Shown piece after piece: positions 26,101-34,961 of a stretch of 64,000 nt of DNA (its first letter is position 1; every line of letters begins with the position of its first letter). The stretch is from Spirochaetota bacterium. GTDB lineage: Bacteria; Spirochaetota; Spirochaetia; Sphaerochaetales; Sphaerochaetaceae. A program made the position numbers and the translations under genes. The stretch lies in the NCBI GenBank assembly GCA_023401595.1, contig JAEXDQ010000039.1:24092-88091 (forward strand). The letters run 5' to 3'. The notes under the pieces are model-generated. The model saw only the letters and a list, made by a program, of their open reading frames with translations. It made no database searches and was not told the origin of the DNA.

Positions 26101-27348
26101 CTATACTATTGTCGAGGCATCCTGCAATACAGTCTTTTGGAACAACCGTTCAGAAAGCAGCAATGCAGCCAAGGCCAAGAGCATGAGGGAAGCAAGCAGG
26201 GCGAGCCCCCACTCCAACCCCATGCGCTCGCCTATCGCGCTCACCACTACGGGCAGGACCAGGCGTCCGATCACCCCGCTGATCATATGGAGGTTCGCCA
26301 CCTGGTCCATATCGTCGGACCATCGTCTGATCTCAACGATCTGGCTCGCCGGATTCAGCGCCCCGAAGGAGAAGCCGATCAACGGCATGATGCAGACGGC
26401 AAGGTCAAGCGACGGCATGAGGGGTAGCAATCCGAGGGAAATCGCGCACAGACCTGTCAAGCTGGAGAGGAACTTCGTTGCGTCCCGCCCCTTCTTCAGC
26501 ACGGGCATGACGATGATTCGGCTGACGGTGCTGCCGATCCAATACGCAGTGACCGCAATGCCGGTCATCGCCGCCGAGGCTGCCCAGGAGAGTTCAAGGA
26601 ACAGGACGGGATAGATGGTGGCGCAGTATTCGATTGATGAGAAACAGATCAGGAAAATGAAGAACGCCTGGAATTCATGGTGTCTCAGCAAAGAGAAGCC
26701 TATGAACGGGTTCCATCGAACCGGGCGGCCGTCCTTCAGTTCGATACGCTTGCGCGAAGGCATCAGCAAGGGATTGGAACGGGCTTCAGACCAACGGGCA
26801 AGGAACAGCAGGAAACAGGACATATACAGCGCCGCAGAAACCCAATAGCCCTTATACCAGGCCGGCCCTTTCGCCCATGTGACGAAAGCGCCGCCCCCGA
26901 TGGCCGCGACGCTGTACACCAGGTGCATCAACGGGATATTGGTCGTTCTGCGTTCAACGTCGCATTCCGCCATGACTGCGTAGTTGCCGCTCGAATAGAA
27001 GTAGCCCAGCAACGACTGCGTCAAGAAAGCGAGGGAGAACATCCACGAGGTGCGGGAAAACGACATCAGAAGGAACCCGAACGCACCGCCGACTATGCCG
27101 GTCATCAGCACCCGGTAGGAGCCGAACCGTCGGCTCAGAAGAGGTTGTATCAGAAAAGACACGAACACCGCCCCTTGGCTGACGGACACCAACGCGCCAA
27201 CTTGCGTGAGGCTCATGGAACAAGCGGTCATGATATCGTTCGTCAGGGGGCCGAACAGGCTGCTGGCCAAGGCGTTGACCACGATCGTGAGAAAGAGGAT
27301 ATAGCTGATCACAGACCGTTTTCCGCGTTGCGCCGTCGATGTGAACAT
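26101..27348 (-). CDS. Major facilitator superfamily transporter
   Basis: A 415-residue carrier with about 12 hydrophobic segments. Start chosen at ATG 27348, behind GGCGGAGGTC; the frame opens at 27396 but the extra residues look non-membrane. The N-half contains SLTQVGALVSVSQGAVFVSF, which fits TM2, followed by the basic loop LLSRRFGSYRVLMTG at the MFS A-motif position. A central cytoplasmic loop is rich in Arg/Lys (PSRKRIELKDGRPVRWNP). It resembles sugar-type carriers of the FucP/TsgA group in overall pattern, but no substrate can be named. It lies 98 bases upstream of tyrA on the same strand. Confidence 0.85.
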   Translation of the reverse strand: MFTSTAQRGKRSVISYILFLTIVVNALASSLFGPLTNDIMTACSMSLTQVGALVSVSQGAVFVSFLIQPLLSRRFGSYRVLMTGIVGGAFGFLLMSFSRTSWMFSLAFLTQSLLGYFYSSGNYAVMAECDVERRTTNIPLMHLVYSVAAIGGGAFVTWAKGPAWYKGYWVSAALYMSCFLLFLARWSEARSNPLLMPSRKRIELKDGRPVRWNPFIGFSLLRHHEFQAFFIFLICFSSIEYCATIYPVLFLELSWAASAAMTGIAVTAYWIGSTVSRIIVMPVLKKGRDATKFLSSLTGLCAISLGLLPLMPSLDLAVCIMPLIGFSFGALNPASQIVEIRRWSDDMDQVANLHMISGVIGRLVLPVVVSAIGERMGLEWGLALLASLMLLALAALLLSERLFQKTVLQDASTIV

Positions 27349-27426
27349 GACCTCCGCCAGTCCTTCAATGGAACGTCTTGGCAGGAAGCATACCATGAAA
27401 CAGCGGGCACGTATAGTATTTAGGGG

Positions 27427-27514
27427 TAGCCCTACGCTAGCCCTACGCTAGCCCTACGCTAGCCCAGCGGTAGCCCTACGTTAGCCCTACGCTAGCTCTA
27501 CGGTAGCCCAACGG
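27427..27514 (+). repeat. 11-bp tandem repeat array B (eight units)
   Basis: Eight consecutive 11-mers: TAGCCCTACGC three times, then TAGCCCAGCGG, TAGCCCTACGT, TAGCCCTACGC, TAGCTCTACGG and TAGCCCAACGG. It lies about 80 bases upstream of the MFS gene's start. The remaining interval to 27666 holds no gene I can see. Confidence 0.95.
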
Positions 27515-27666
27515 GTCCGAGAGCAGCGCGAAGGGAGAACATTACATTGTTCCGGAGGTTTTGTGGTCGGTTTTGGGTTCTGAACCGGGGCCGGGCACCA
27601 TATGGATTCGACATAAGGACCCACGGTACGTTGATTCGCACGATGAAGACGATTGGAACAGAAAAT

Positions 27667-28668
27667 TCACTGGCTGGACGTTGATACGATTAGCTCCAAG
27701 GGAACAAGGTTTTCCAATGTGCCGTCGCTCCGCCCATGGATGACGCAAGAAAGACGCTTGACAGCCAGAGCCCCCAGCTCACGACGGCGGTTGGCCCATC
27801 TCGTCCAATGCCCGTACCGCCCGACCCAGTCGTCCTCAAGCACGGCGCCGATGAAATCACGGCCTACGACGACACCCAGATTGGAGCATCGCCGCTCGAA
27901 GGGTTCGATGAACGACAAGCGGTCAAGAACCACGCCGCCATAGTCGCGAATCTTGTCCATCAGCTCCGCCGGGAAAGTAACAGAATCGTCGATATATTCG
28001 CAAATCACCTTGATTCCGGCCTGGGCTGCGAGATCAAACAGAAAATCGTGCTTGTCAACGCTGGGTTCCGTCCTATCCCCACGCTTGGCGATAAACACCA
28101 AGCCCTTGTGGCATCGGGCAGAAAGATGAGAAAGCAAATCCTTGATCACGGAACGATAGTCGAAAGTGACCCATTCCGTCTGGACGCCGGGAATATCACG
28201 ACGCCCGACGAACACAAGGGGAAAACGCCGTTTTGCCAGAGAGGCGATGCCGTTGTCATCGCGGTTCAGACCAATCATCACCGCCCCGGCGGAGAGAGCG
28301 ATCCGCGACGACCGAGCGGTATGGTGGGAAGGACGATTGTTGAGAATCAGCAAATCAAAACCGTCCTGGGCCGCCTCATCCTGGATCCCGACAAAGAAAT
28401 CGTAGAACTCGTTGCGGAATTCGACGGGAAAGATAGTCTCGTACGTAAAGACGGCGATCAGCGAATTCTCGCCGTTCTTGAGTTCCCGTGCGGCAAGATT
28501 CGGGACATAGCCCAACCGATCCGCGCATTCCTGGACCTTGGCCTTGGTCGCCTCGCTGACACGGATGCTCTTGCCGTCCTTGCCGTTCAATACGGCGGAA
28601 ACCGCGGCGTACGATACGTTCGCAGCTTTCGCGACATCCTGCAATGTAACCTTCCTATACGTACTCAT
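27667..28668 (-). CDS. LacI-family transcriptional regulator
   Basis: A 333-residue regulator begun at ATG 28668 (MSTYRKVTLQDVAKAANVSY), the usual LacI N-terminus; GTG 28683 is an alternative, five codons longer. The helix-turn-helix is VTLQDVAKAANVSYAAVSAVLNG, and the hinge reads AARELKNGENSLIAVF. A periplasmic-binding-protein-like sensor domain follows. It starts one base after the stop of the FAD oxidoreductase, so they share a transcript. The LacI-type palindrome upstream of the operon at 30439-30456 is its likely target. Confidence 0.92.
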   Translation of the reverse strand: MSTYRKVTLQDVAKAANVSYAAVSAVLNGKDGKSIRVSEATKAKVQECADRLGYVPNLAARELKNGENSLIAVFTYETIFPVEFRNEFYDFFVGIQDEAAQDGFDLLILNNRPSHHTARSSRIALSAGAVMIGLNRDDNGIASLAKRRFPLVFVGRRDIPGVQTEWVTFDYRSVIKDLLSHLSARCHKGLVFIAKRGDRTEPSVDKHDFLFDLAAQAGIKVICEYIDDSVTFPAELMDKIRDYGGVVLDRLSFIEPFERRCSNLGVVVGRDFIGAVLEDDWVGRYGHWTRWANRRRELGALAVKRLSCVIHGRSDGTLENLVPLELIVSTSSQ

Positions 28669-28669
28669 C

Positions 28670-30019
28670 TCAAACGAACGCACCGTCTTCTTGCAATTTT
28701 TCCCGCAACCGCCGGATGTTCAAATCTAGCAGATTGCAGGAGGACTGTATAGCGAGCGCCGCCGCAGTTCCCGCGGCCTGCCCCAAGGCGGCACAACAAG
28801 GACTCACGCGAAGGCTCGCATGGGCGTCGAAATCACAGGAGACATTTCTCCCCGCGGCCATCAGGTTCGGCACGCTGTCATTGATCAGACACCGGTACGG
28901 AATAGTATACCACGTACCTTCAGGAAGGAATCTGGAATCCGTCCCCACTCCATCGGAGGAATGGATATCTATAGGATAGCCGCAACAGGCAACCGCATCG
29001 TCGAACCTGCGCTGTTCAAGAATATCCATGGCTGTCAGGCTGTAGATACCGCACATCCGCCGGGAACTTCTGATTCCTATGTTCGGGCCGGACGCCACAA
29101 GCCGGGCCTGGGAGAATCCGGGGATACGGCGGCGAAGAAACGAATAGAGCTCCCAGACCTGTCTTCTCCCCTCGATCTCCGCAAGGGATAGCGAACAGGG
29201 GGCAACGGGATTCTTGCCGTTGACTCTCGACATATTGACAATTACCTCCCCTTCCGTATTGGTTTCGAAAAAAAGTACGATGTCGCGATCAAAGGTCAGT
29301 TCGCCGTCATCCATCCCTTTGCGCATGATGTCCTGAAATCCCGAGCATGACAGGCGGGAAGCCATTTTCTGGATACCGGACTTCGGAGCAAGAAGCGGAA
29401 ATAAATCAACATCGGTCTCCATCAGCCGCCTGAGCAGGTTGATGTCGACACCGTCCAAGCGGAAATTCATCGTCATGGGTTGATCCTTGCCGGTGCGTTC
29501 ATCGCCCTGCCGGCAGGGTACGCCCGCCCGGTACAGCAAATCGGCATCGCCGGTGGCGTCGATAAAAGCAAAAGCTTCGGTCATGAAGGATTGCCCGCAG
29601 GACAGAAGCCTGACGGCGGACAACCGAGAATCCTTGACAACGGCATCTTCAAGCATGGTGTGAAACAATATCTCCACCCCCGCCTCCAAAGCCATCAGCT
29701 CAAGTTCATGCTTCATTCCCTCGACATCGAATGGCGTCACGGTATAGGTATAGCCGGTAGAATCCTGGACATGACCGGGAGAAAGCCCCTTTTTCTTCAA
29801 TCGGCCGATCAATTCTTCCGGCAGGCCCTGAATCACCTGGGTATCCCCGGCGTGGAACGTCATCATGGGGCCGGTACCGCAACTCGTCAGACTGCCGCCA
29901 AGACAGCCCTGTTCCTCGACCAACAGAGTACGGGAGCCTTGTCTTGCCGCCGCTACCGCGGCCATGACGCCAGCGATACCGCCGCCTACGACTATCAGGT
30001 CATATTGTTTCGAATACAT
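28670..30019 (-). CDS. FAD-dependent oxidoreductase (FAD_oxidored, PF12831 type)
   Basis: A 449-residue flavoprotein. The ADP-binding fold VVGGGIAGVMAAVAAARQG (residues 11-29) is followed by EEQGCLGGSLTSCGTGPM, where family members place a Cys near the flavin. It also has FIDATGDADLLYRAG (~residue 165) and, near the end, LMAAGRNVSCDFDAHASLRV with AALGQAAGTAAAL, a typical closing FAD contact. Members often act on sugars or organic acids in carbohydrate operons; the reaction is not known. RBS AGGAGAAC precedes the ATG. It follows the remnants of a sugar ABC importer and precedes the LacI gene. Confidence 0.88.
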   Translation of the reverse strand: MYSKQYDLIVVGGGIAGVMAAVAAARQGSRTLLVEEQGCLGGSLTSCGTGPMMTFHAGDTQVIQGLPEELIGRLKKKGLSPGHVQDSTGYTYTVTPFDVEGMKHELELMALEAGVEILFHTMLEDAVVKDSRLSAVRLLSCGQSFMTEAFAFIDATGDADLLYRAGVPCRQGDERTGKDQPMTMNFRLDGVDINLLRRLMETDVDLFPLLAPKSGIQKMASRLSCSGFQDIMRKGMDDGELTFDRDIVLFFETNTEGEVIVNMSRVNGKNPVAPCSLSLAEIEGRRQVWELYSFLRRRIPGFSQARLVASGPNIGIRSSRRMCGIYSLTAMDILEQRRFDDAVACCGYPIDIHSSDGVGTDSRFLPEGTWYTIPYRCLINDSVPNLMAAGRNVSCDFDAHASLRVSPCCAALGQAAGTAAALAIQSSCNLLDLNIRRLREKLQEDGAFV

Positions 30020-30047
30020 GCCGCTGTTCTCCTATTATTCATTTCAT

Positions 30048-30179
30048 TCAGGAATTGACCAAAGGAACGAGAACGAAGGATATGAACCCAGTCGTCTGGG
30101 GTGCGATGAACGTCCACCCCGTCGCCACCTCAATACGGTATCGTCCATGCAATGTCGATTCTGACCATCGATTACGCAT
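30048..30179 (-). pseudogene. N-terminal fragment of a sugar ABC permease (MalF/UgpA type)
   Basis: A 43-codon frame with a strong ribosome site (AAGGAGG, 8 bases before ATG 30179). It reads MRNRWSESTLHGRYRIE and then GWTFIAPQTTGFISFVLVPL. The last part is the first transmembrane helix of CUT1 permeases, where the pattern is aromatic-FIxP...GF...F...P. Then the frame stops (TGA 30048-30050), where an intact gene would run another 250 codons. The next gene follows within 29 bases, so most of the permease has been deleted. It is a remnant of a former importer. Confidence 0.6.
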
Positions 30180-30218
30180 CCGTACCTTCCTCCTTGCCCA
30201 TGATCCATTTGCTTTCAG

Positions 30219-30400
30219 CTACTTCATATATTTGCCGTATACAGCGGCGACTTCGCCAAGAATCGACCGGTCGCCGGCGCAAGGCTTCCACAGCTTGTCG
30301 TAGACCATCCTGGGCTCGACTTCAATCTGTGGATATTGGATGTAGGAAGGCAGTGTGCGATCGGTCTTGATGGAACCCGTCCACGGCCATTCATCCTCTT
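30219..30400 (-). pseudogene. C-terminal fragment of a probable solute-binding protein
   Basis: An open frame without a start codon. It reads PWTGSIKTDRTLPSYIQYPQ, then MVYDKLWKPCAGDRSILGEV and AAVYGKYMK before TAG at 30219. The pattern (aromatic patch, short helix, then 'LWKP..GDRS' and a final amphipathic helix) fits the C-terminal tail of family-1 binding proteins, which end this way before the stop. It sits 40 bases before the permease fragment, in the order expected of an importer operon. An orphan GGAGGATGTCATG followed at once by TAA near 30400-30420 may be the old start, joined to the tail by a deletion. The identification is tentative. Confidence 0.45.
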
Positions 30401-30424
30401 TTACATGACATCCTCCATGAACAT

Positions 30425-30456
30425 CGATTAATTCGATTTGATTAATCGTTTAATCA
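30425..30456 (-). promoter_or_regulatory. LacI-type operator upstream of the decayed importer operon
   Basis: At 30439-30456 lies TGATTAATCGTTTAATCA, an 18-bp palindrome with a central CG and one mismatch, the classic layout of LacI-family sites. It overlaps a second inverted pair, CGATTAAT (30425-30432) and ATTAATCG (30441-30448). The adjacent LacI gene is the likely ligand. The fragments and the FAD gene follow on the minus strand. Confidence 0.6.
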
Positions 30457-30691
30457 TACTAAAACACGGTTTCTATCATCCGTCAACAAAAATCTGGCGG
30501 CTTTCAAGCGGGCCGGAGCAAGGGACGCGATGGGTAAGAAACGCCGGAGCGTATGTCGAAATTTCCTTTTCCAGCCCGGGTTTTCGCAAACAAATGGCAT
30601 TCAAGTATTCTCTCGAACCATCAATCGTGATATGATTTTCCATGGTGGAAACATATTCCGCCATCCAAAACCAATGGTATGGAGCATGTAA

Positions 30692-31693
30692 ATGACATTC
30701 GCAGAAGAAATGAAAGCAAAGGCGGTAGCCGCCAACAAGAAACTGGTACTCCCCGAGGGGACTGAGCCTCGCACTCTCCAGGCCGCCAGAAAAATCGTCG
30801 ATGAAAAAATCGCCAGCAAGGTCACTCTTGTCGGTAATGTCGAAGCGGTCAAGGCCGCCGCGGAGAAAGCCGGCGTATGCCTTTGCGACATAGAGATCGT
30901 GGATCCCGCCACATCTCCCGACCGTCGGGCTTTTGCGGATGAATACTGTGAACTGCGCAAGCACAAGGGGATGACCGCGGAGCAGGCCTATGAGGGAATC
31001 GCCGATCAGCTTCGCTGGGGCGCTATGATGGTACGGCTCGGCCAAGCGGACGCTATGGTCGCCGGAGCTGAAAACACCACGGGCAACGTCTTGCTTTCCG
31101 CCTTCAATATCATCAAGTGCAAGCCTGGCATCAAATACGCCTCTTCCTGTTTCGTGATGGCGACGGACAAGCACGACCTAGGGGCCAACGGTTCCTTTAT
31201 CTTCGCCGATTGCGCGACCATCCCTAACCCGACGGCGGAGCAACTCGCTGAAATCGCCGAAGCTTCAGCCGAATCCTGCAAGGTGTTCCTCAACACAGAG
31301 CCGGTCGTGGCGTTGCTCTCCTACTCTTCCAAAGGCTCCGCCAAGGGAGATCTGGTCGAAAAAGTAGCGACGGCGACGAAACTGGTACAGGAGAAACGCC
31401 CGGACCTCAATGTCGACGGCGAGCTGCAGCTTGATGCGGCGATCATCGACAGTGTCGGGAAGTCGAAGGCTCCCGGTTCCTCTGTCGCAGGCAAGGCCAA
31501 CGTCCTGATCTTCCCCGACCTACAGGCCGGAAACATCGGTTACAAGCTTGTCCAGCGCCTCGCCGGTGCGCAAGCCTATGGCCCGATCCTCCAGGGGTTC
31601 GCGAAGCCGGTCAGCGACCTCTCCCGCGGCTGCAGCGTCGAGGACATCGTAGTCACCGCTTCCATCACCCTGGCTCAGGCCGCCGCGAAATAA
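30692..31693 (+). CDS. pta: Phosphate acetyltransferase
   Basis: A 333-residue short-form Pta that converts acetyl-CoA and phosphate to acetyl phosphate in fermentative acetate production. N-terminal KLVLPEGTEPRTLQAARKI and the C-terminal GKANVLIFPDLQAGNIGYK with RLAGAQAYGPILQGFAKPV are family signatures. The latter holds the residues around the active-site cleft. It lacks the N-terminal DRTGG regulatory domains of the long form. No ackA gene adjoins it in the window. A strong terminator follows. Confidence 0.97.
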   Translation: MTFAEEMKAKAVAANKKLVLPEGTEPRTLQAARKIVDEKIASKVTLVGNVEAVKAAAEKAGVCLCDIEIVDPATSPDRRAFADEYCELRKHKGMTAEQAYEGIADQLRWGAMMVRLGQADAMVAGAENTTGNVLLSAFNIIKCKPGIKYASSCFVMATDKHDLGANGSFIFADCATIPNPTAEQLAEIAEASAESCKVFLNTEPVVALLSYSSKGSAKGDLVEKVATATKLVQEKRPDLNVDGELQLDAAIIDSVGKSKAPGSSVAGKANVLIFPDLQAGNIGYKLVQRLAGAQAYGPILQGFAKPVSDLSRGCSVEDIVVTASITLAQAAAK

Positions 31694-31725
31694 GCGGGAT
31701 AGCCGAATACCAGGAATCATCGAAG

Positions 31726-31752
31726 GGACGTCCGAAAGGGCGTCCTTTTTTT
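31726..31752 (+). terminator. Rho-independent terminator of pta
   Basis: Stem GGACGTCC / GGGCGTCC closed by a GAAA tetraloop and followed by seven T, 32 bases after the pta stop. Confidence 0.95.
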
Positions 31753-31900
31753 GCATGGATATGGATGAAAGCTTCGGTCAAGCGGCAATGGCAATGAGAA
31801 ATATCGATGCGATACTGTCATATGGGTCAAAAACGGACGATGAAGATACCGGATATACCGTTGACAGGACGGCGCAAGCGCATTACAACTTGGGATACTT

Positions 31901-33280
31901 ATGAATCCCCACCAGACGGACTTTACAAAAGGGAGCGTGCGACGGAACATACTCGAACTCGCCGTTCCAATGACGATGGCGCAGTTGATCAACCTGCTGT
32001 ACAACATGGTCGACAGAATGTACATCGGACGTATCCCGCAGACCGGGACGCTCGCCTTGACGAGTCTGGGACTCTGCTTCCCGATCATCATGATCGTTAG
32101 CGCATTCGCGAATCTCTTCGGTTCCGGCGGCGCGCCGCTCTGTTCGATAGAACAGGGAAAGGGAAACCGCGACGAAGCTGAAAAAATCATGGGGAATTCC
32201 TTCACGATGCTGCTTGTCTGCGGCGCCATACTGACGGTCTTCGGCATCGTCTTCAGCAAGCCGCTCCTGTATCTGTTCGGAGCGAGCGACGCGACGTTTC
32301 CCTTCGCGCAACAATACGTGGTCATCTACTTGGCGGGCAGCGTCTTCGTCATGATCGGGCTGGGGATGAACAGCTTCATCAACTGCCAGGGATTCGGACA
32401 GACGGGAATGATGACGGTCTTGCTGGGGGCGGTCGCGAACATCATCCTCGATCCCATTTTCATCTTCGTCTTCCATATGGGAGTACAGGGCGCGGCGTTG
32501 GCGACGATCATATCGCAAGGACTGTCGGCCCTCTGGGTGCTGAGGTTCCTGACGGGCAAGAAAGCGTTATTGAAACTGAAGACAAGCACGATGCGCGTAC
32601 AATGGAAGCGGCTGAAGAAAATCATCGCTCTTGGATTCACCGGGTTCGTCATGTCCGCTACCAATAGCGCGGTCCAGATCGTCTGCAATGCGAACCTCCA
32701 GCTCTACGGCGGAGATCTGTACGTCGGGGTAATGACGATACTCAGCTCGATCAGGGACATCCTGACAATGCCTGTGCATGGGCTTTCCAACGGGGCGACT
32801 CCGGTGCTTGGCTTCAACTACGGGGCGAAAGAATACGGAAAGGTACGACAGGCAATAAAGTTCACATCGATCGTCTGCATTGTCTATACCCTGGCCTCCT
32901 GGTTCATCCTGATCAGCTTTCCGCGGTTGTTCATCAGGATATTCAACGACGATCCGCAATTGATCGACGCGAGCATCCCCGCCATTGAACTTTATTTCTT
33001 CGGGTTCTTCATGATGGCCTTGCAATTCGCAGGGCAAACGGTGTTCCAATCGCTCGGCAAGGCAAAACAGGCGGTATTTTTCTCCTTGTTCCGCAAGGCG
33101 ATCATCGTCATTCCGCTGACGATCTTTCTTCCGAAGCTATACGGCCTCGGTGTCGATGGCGTGTTCCTCGCCGAACCGGTCTCAAACTTCATCGGCGGCA
33201 CGGCGTGCTTCATCACCATGCTCCGCACTGTCCTTCCCGAGCTGAAACGGGGAAGGATACAGAACGCACAGGCAAACTGA
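31901..33280 (+). CDS. MATE-family efflux transporter (first of an adjacent pair)
   Basis: A 459-residue inner-membrane antiporter with 12 hydrophobic segments in two MATE halves. The N-terminus shows RRNILELAVPMTMAQLINLLYNMVDRMYIG, with the NMVDRxxIG motif of the first helix in the DinF/VmrA-like branch. The second half has the matching GFTGFVMSATNSAVQIVCN. MATE pumps export cations, drugs or small metabolites against Na+ or H+. No substrate can be read. A second MATE gene follows in the same direction; the two are only moderately alike, so they are not a recent duplication. Confidence 0.93.
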   Translation: MNPHQTDFTKGSVRRNILELAVPMTMAQLINLLYNMVDRMYIGRIPQTGTLALTSLGLCFPIIMIVSAFANLFGSGGAPLCSIEQGKGNRDEAEKIMGNSFTMLLVCGAILTVFGIVFSKPLLYLFGASDATFPFAQQYVVIYLAGSVFVMIGLGMNSFINCQGFGQTGMMTVLLGAVANIILDPIFIFVFHMGVQGAALATIISQGLSALWVLRFLTGKKALLKLKTSTMRVQWKRLKKIIALGFTGFVMSATNSAVQIVCNANLQLYGGDLYVGVMTILSSIRDILTMPVHGLSNGATPVLGFNYGAKEYGKVRQAIKFTSIVCIVYTLASWFILISFPRLFIRIFNDDPQLIDASIPAIELYFFGFFMMALQFAGQTVFQSLGKAKQAVFFSLFRKAIIVIPLTIFLPKLYGLGVDGVFLAEPVSNFIGGTACFITMLRTVLPELKRGRIQNAQAN

Positions 33281-33334
33281 CGATTCCAGCCGACGCTACG
33301 GGATTCCAGTTGGCACTACGGAATTCCTACGAGC
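33281..33334 (+). repeat. 20-bp tandem repeat after the first MATE gene
   Basis: CGATTCCAGCCGACGCTACG then GGATTCCAGTTGGCACTACG, plus a decayed third unit (GAATTCCTACGAGCC). The array begins at the base after the TGA stop. The interval to 33482 otherwise holds only the leader of the next gene. Confidence 0.75.
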
Positions 33335-33482
33335 CGGAACGGGCGGAAATGGGAACAAAGGCGATAAGGCTTTCATTCCCACGTATATTCAATGATACTG
33401 TGAAAGCATCGAGGAGCCGAAGACGACGGCTTGCCTACGGGAACGTTAATCGGTAGCATAAGCGATATTCAAGGAGCCAATC

Positions 33483-34889
33483 GTGCCTTCCAGACAGCAG
33501 GTCAGCCAGTTCAACCTACTTGACAAGAGCGTTCCGCCTCAACAGATCATCTGGTATCTCGCGTGGCCTACCATCATCGAGCAGATTCTTCAATCGATGG
33601 TCCAGTACGTTGATTCGGCCATGGTCGGCTCCCTTGGCGCGGCTGCGACCGCCGCGGTCGCGGTCAACACCTCGACGATATGGCTGCTCAACGGCCTGAT
33701 GAACGCGGTGGCGGTCGGTTTTTCCGTATTGACGGCCCGTGAGATCGGAGCGGGAAATCAGGCTCGCGCCCGCGATGTGGTACGTCAGTCGATCCTTGCC
33801 ACCGCCGTCATAGGTCTGACCCTTACGGCGATCATGCAGCTTGTAGCGGGGCGTCTGCCGGTCTGGATGGGAGCCGCTGAGGACGTAGTACCGAACGCAA
33901 TCATCTATATGCGGTACATATCGGCGGCCTTCCCCTTCACCATGGCGATGATCGTGTTCTCGGCCATCATACGCAGTTCGGGCGACACCAGGACGCCGTT
34001 GCTGTTCAACCTGCTGATGAACATCATCAACATCATCGGCAACTTCCTGTTGATCTTCCCTACCCGCCGGCTACAGCTGGGAGAGCTTTCCTTTACCATG
34101 TGGGGCGCAGGGATGGGCGTCGGAGGCGCAGCGTTGTCGTCGGCGATATCGACGAGTTTCTGCGGGATATGCCTGTTCATCGCCCTGTTTACCAAGAACC
34201 ATCCCGCTAAGATCAGCTGGCATGGAAACTGGCGGCCCGATTTCGAACTTCTGAAGAGCGTGGTTCGCCTCGGCACCCCGGTCGCATTGGAACGGGCCAC
34301 CCTCTCCTTCGGACAGATAGCGCTGACAAAGCTGGTCACAGGGCTGGGAACGGTTTCCTTGGCCGCGCATCATCTGGCGAATACAGCGGAATCGATCACC
34401 TATCTCCCTCCGTCAGGCTTCTCCACGGCGGCCACCACGCTGGTGGCGCAGTCGCTTGGAAGCAAGGACAAGGAACTTGCGAAACGCTATGGCAGGCTCT
34501 GCACGGTCTATGGAACGGCTCTGATGACGGTCATGGGGATATTGCTCTATGTATTCGCACCATCGTTGATGAAGGTGTTCACCAAGGATATCGCCGTCAT
34601 AGAGCTAGGCGCAAAGGTATTGCGCATAGAGGCGTTCGCGGAGCCGTTCTTCGGGTTGTCGATGCTGATCTTCGGCGTCCTACGAGGGGCAGGAGACACG
34701 AAGGGGCCCTTCCTGATTTCAATCTTCGGCATGTGGGTGGTCCGGCTACCGCTGGCCTGGGCGTTGATATCCTTCACCGGACTTGGACTCGCCGGCGCAT
34801 GGATCGCCATGATGAGCGATCTGATCGTCCGTGGTATCTGCTGCCTATGGAGGTTCAGGGGCGAACGATGGCTCCATATATGGGATTGA
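33483..34889 (+). CDS. MATE-family efflux transporter (second of the pair)
   Basis: A 468-residue protein starting at GTG 33483, with AAGGAGCC eight bases upstream. The N-terminal helix region reads WPTIIEQILQSMVQYVDSAMVGSLG, a NorM/YeeO-like form of the MATE signature (VDxAMVGxLG). The second half has GTPVALERATLSFGQIALTKLV. Twelve membrane segments are visible. It belongs to a different MATE subgroup from the preceding gene, which suggests that the two pumps handle different substrates or form a stress pair. It is convergent with rsmA. Confidence 0.93.
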   Translation: MPSRQQVSQFNLLDKSVPPQQIIWYLAWPTIIEQILQSMVQYVDSAMVGSLGAAATAAVAVNTSTIWLLNGLMNAVAVGFSVLTAREIGAGNQARARDVVRQSILATAVIGLTLTAIMQLVAGRLPVWMGAAEDVVPNAIIYMRYISAAFPFTMAMIVFSAIIRSSGDTRTPLLFNLLMNIINIIGNFLLIFPTRRLQLGELSFTMWGAGMGVGGAALSSAISTSFCGICLFIALFTKNHPAKISWHGNWRPDFELLKSVVRLGTPVALERATLSFGQIALTKLVTGLGTVSLAAHHLANTAESITYLPPSGFSTAATTLVAQSLGSKDKELAKRYGRLCTVYGTALMTVMGILLYVFAPSLMKVFTKDIAVIELGAKVLRIEAFAEPFFGLSMLIFGVLRGAGDTKGPFLISIFGMWVVRLPLAWALISFTGLGLAGAWIAMMSDLIVRGICCLWRFRGERWLHIWD

Positions 34890-34961
34890 ATCCTCCACCT
34901 TGGCGGATATCGGACGAAACCATCGTCGGCGATGGCAGACAAAGCAAAAAGAACGTTCCCG

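Noticed and set aside
27427..27514. CRISPR array
   Set aside because: Repeats are 11 bp and contiguous with no spacers, and no cas gene is near.
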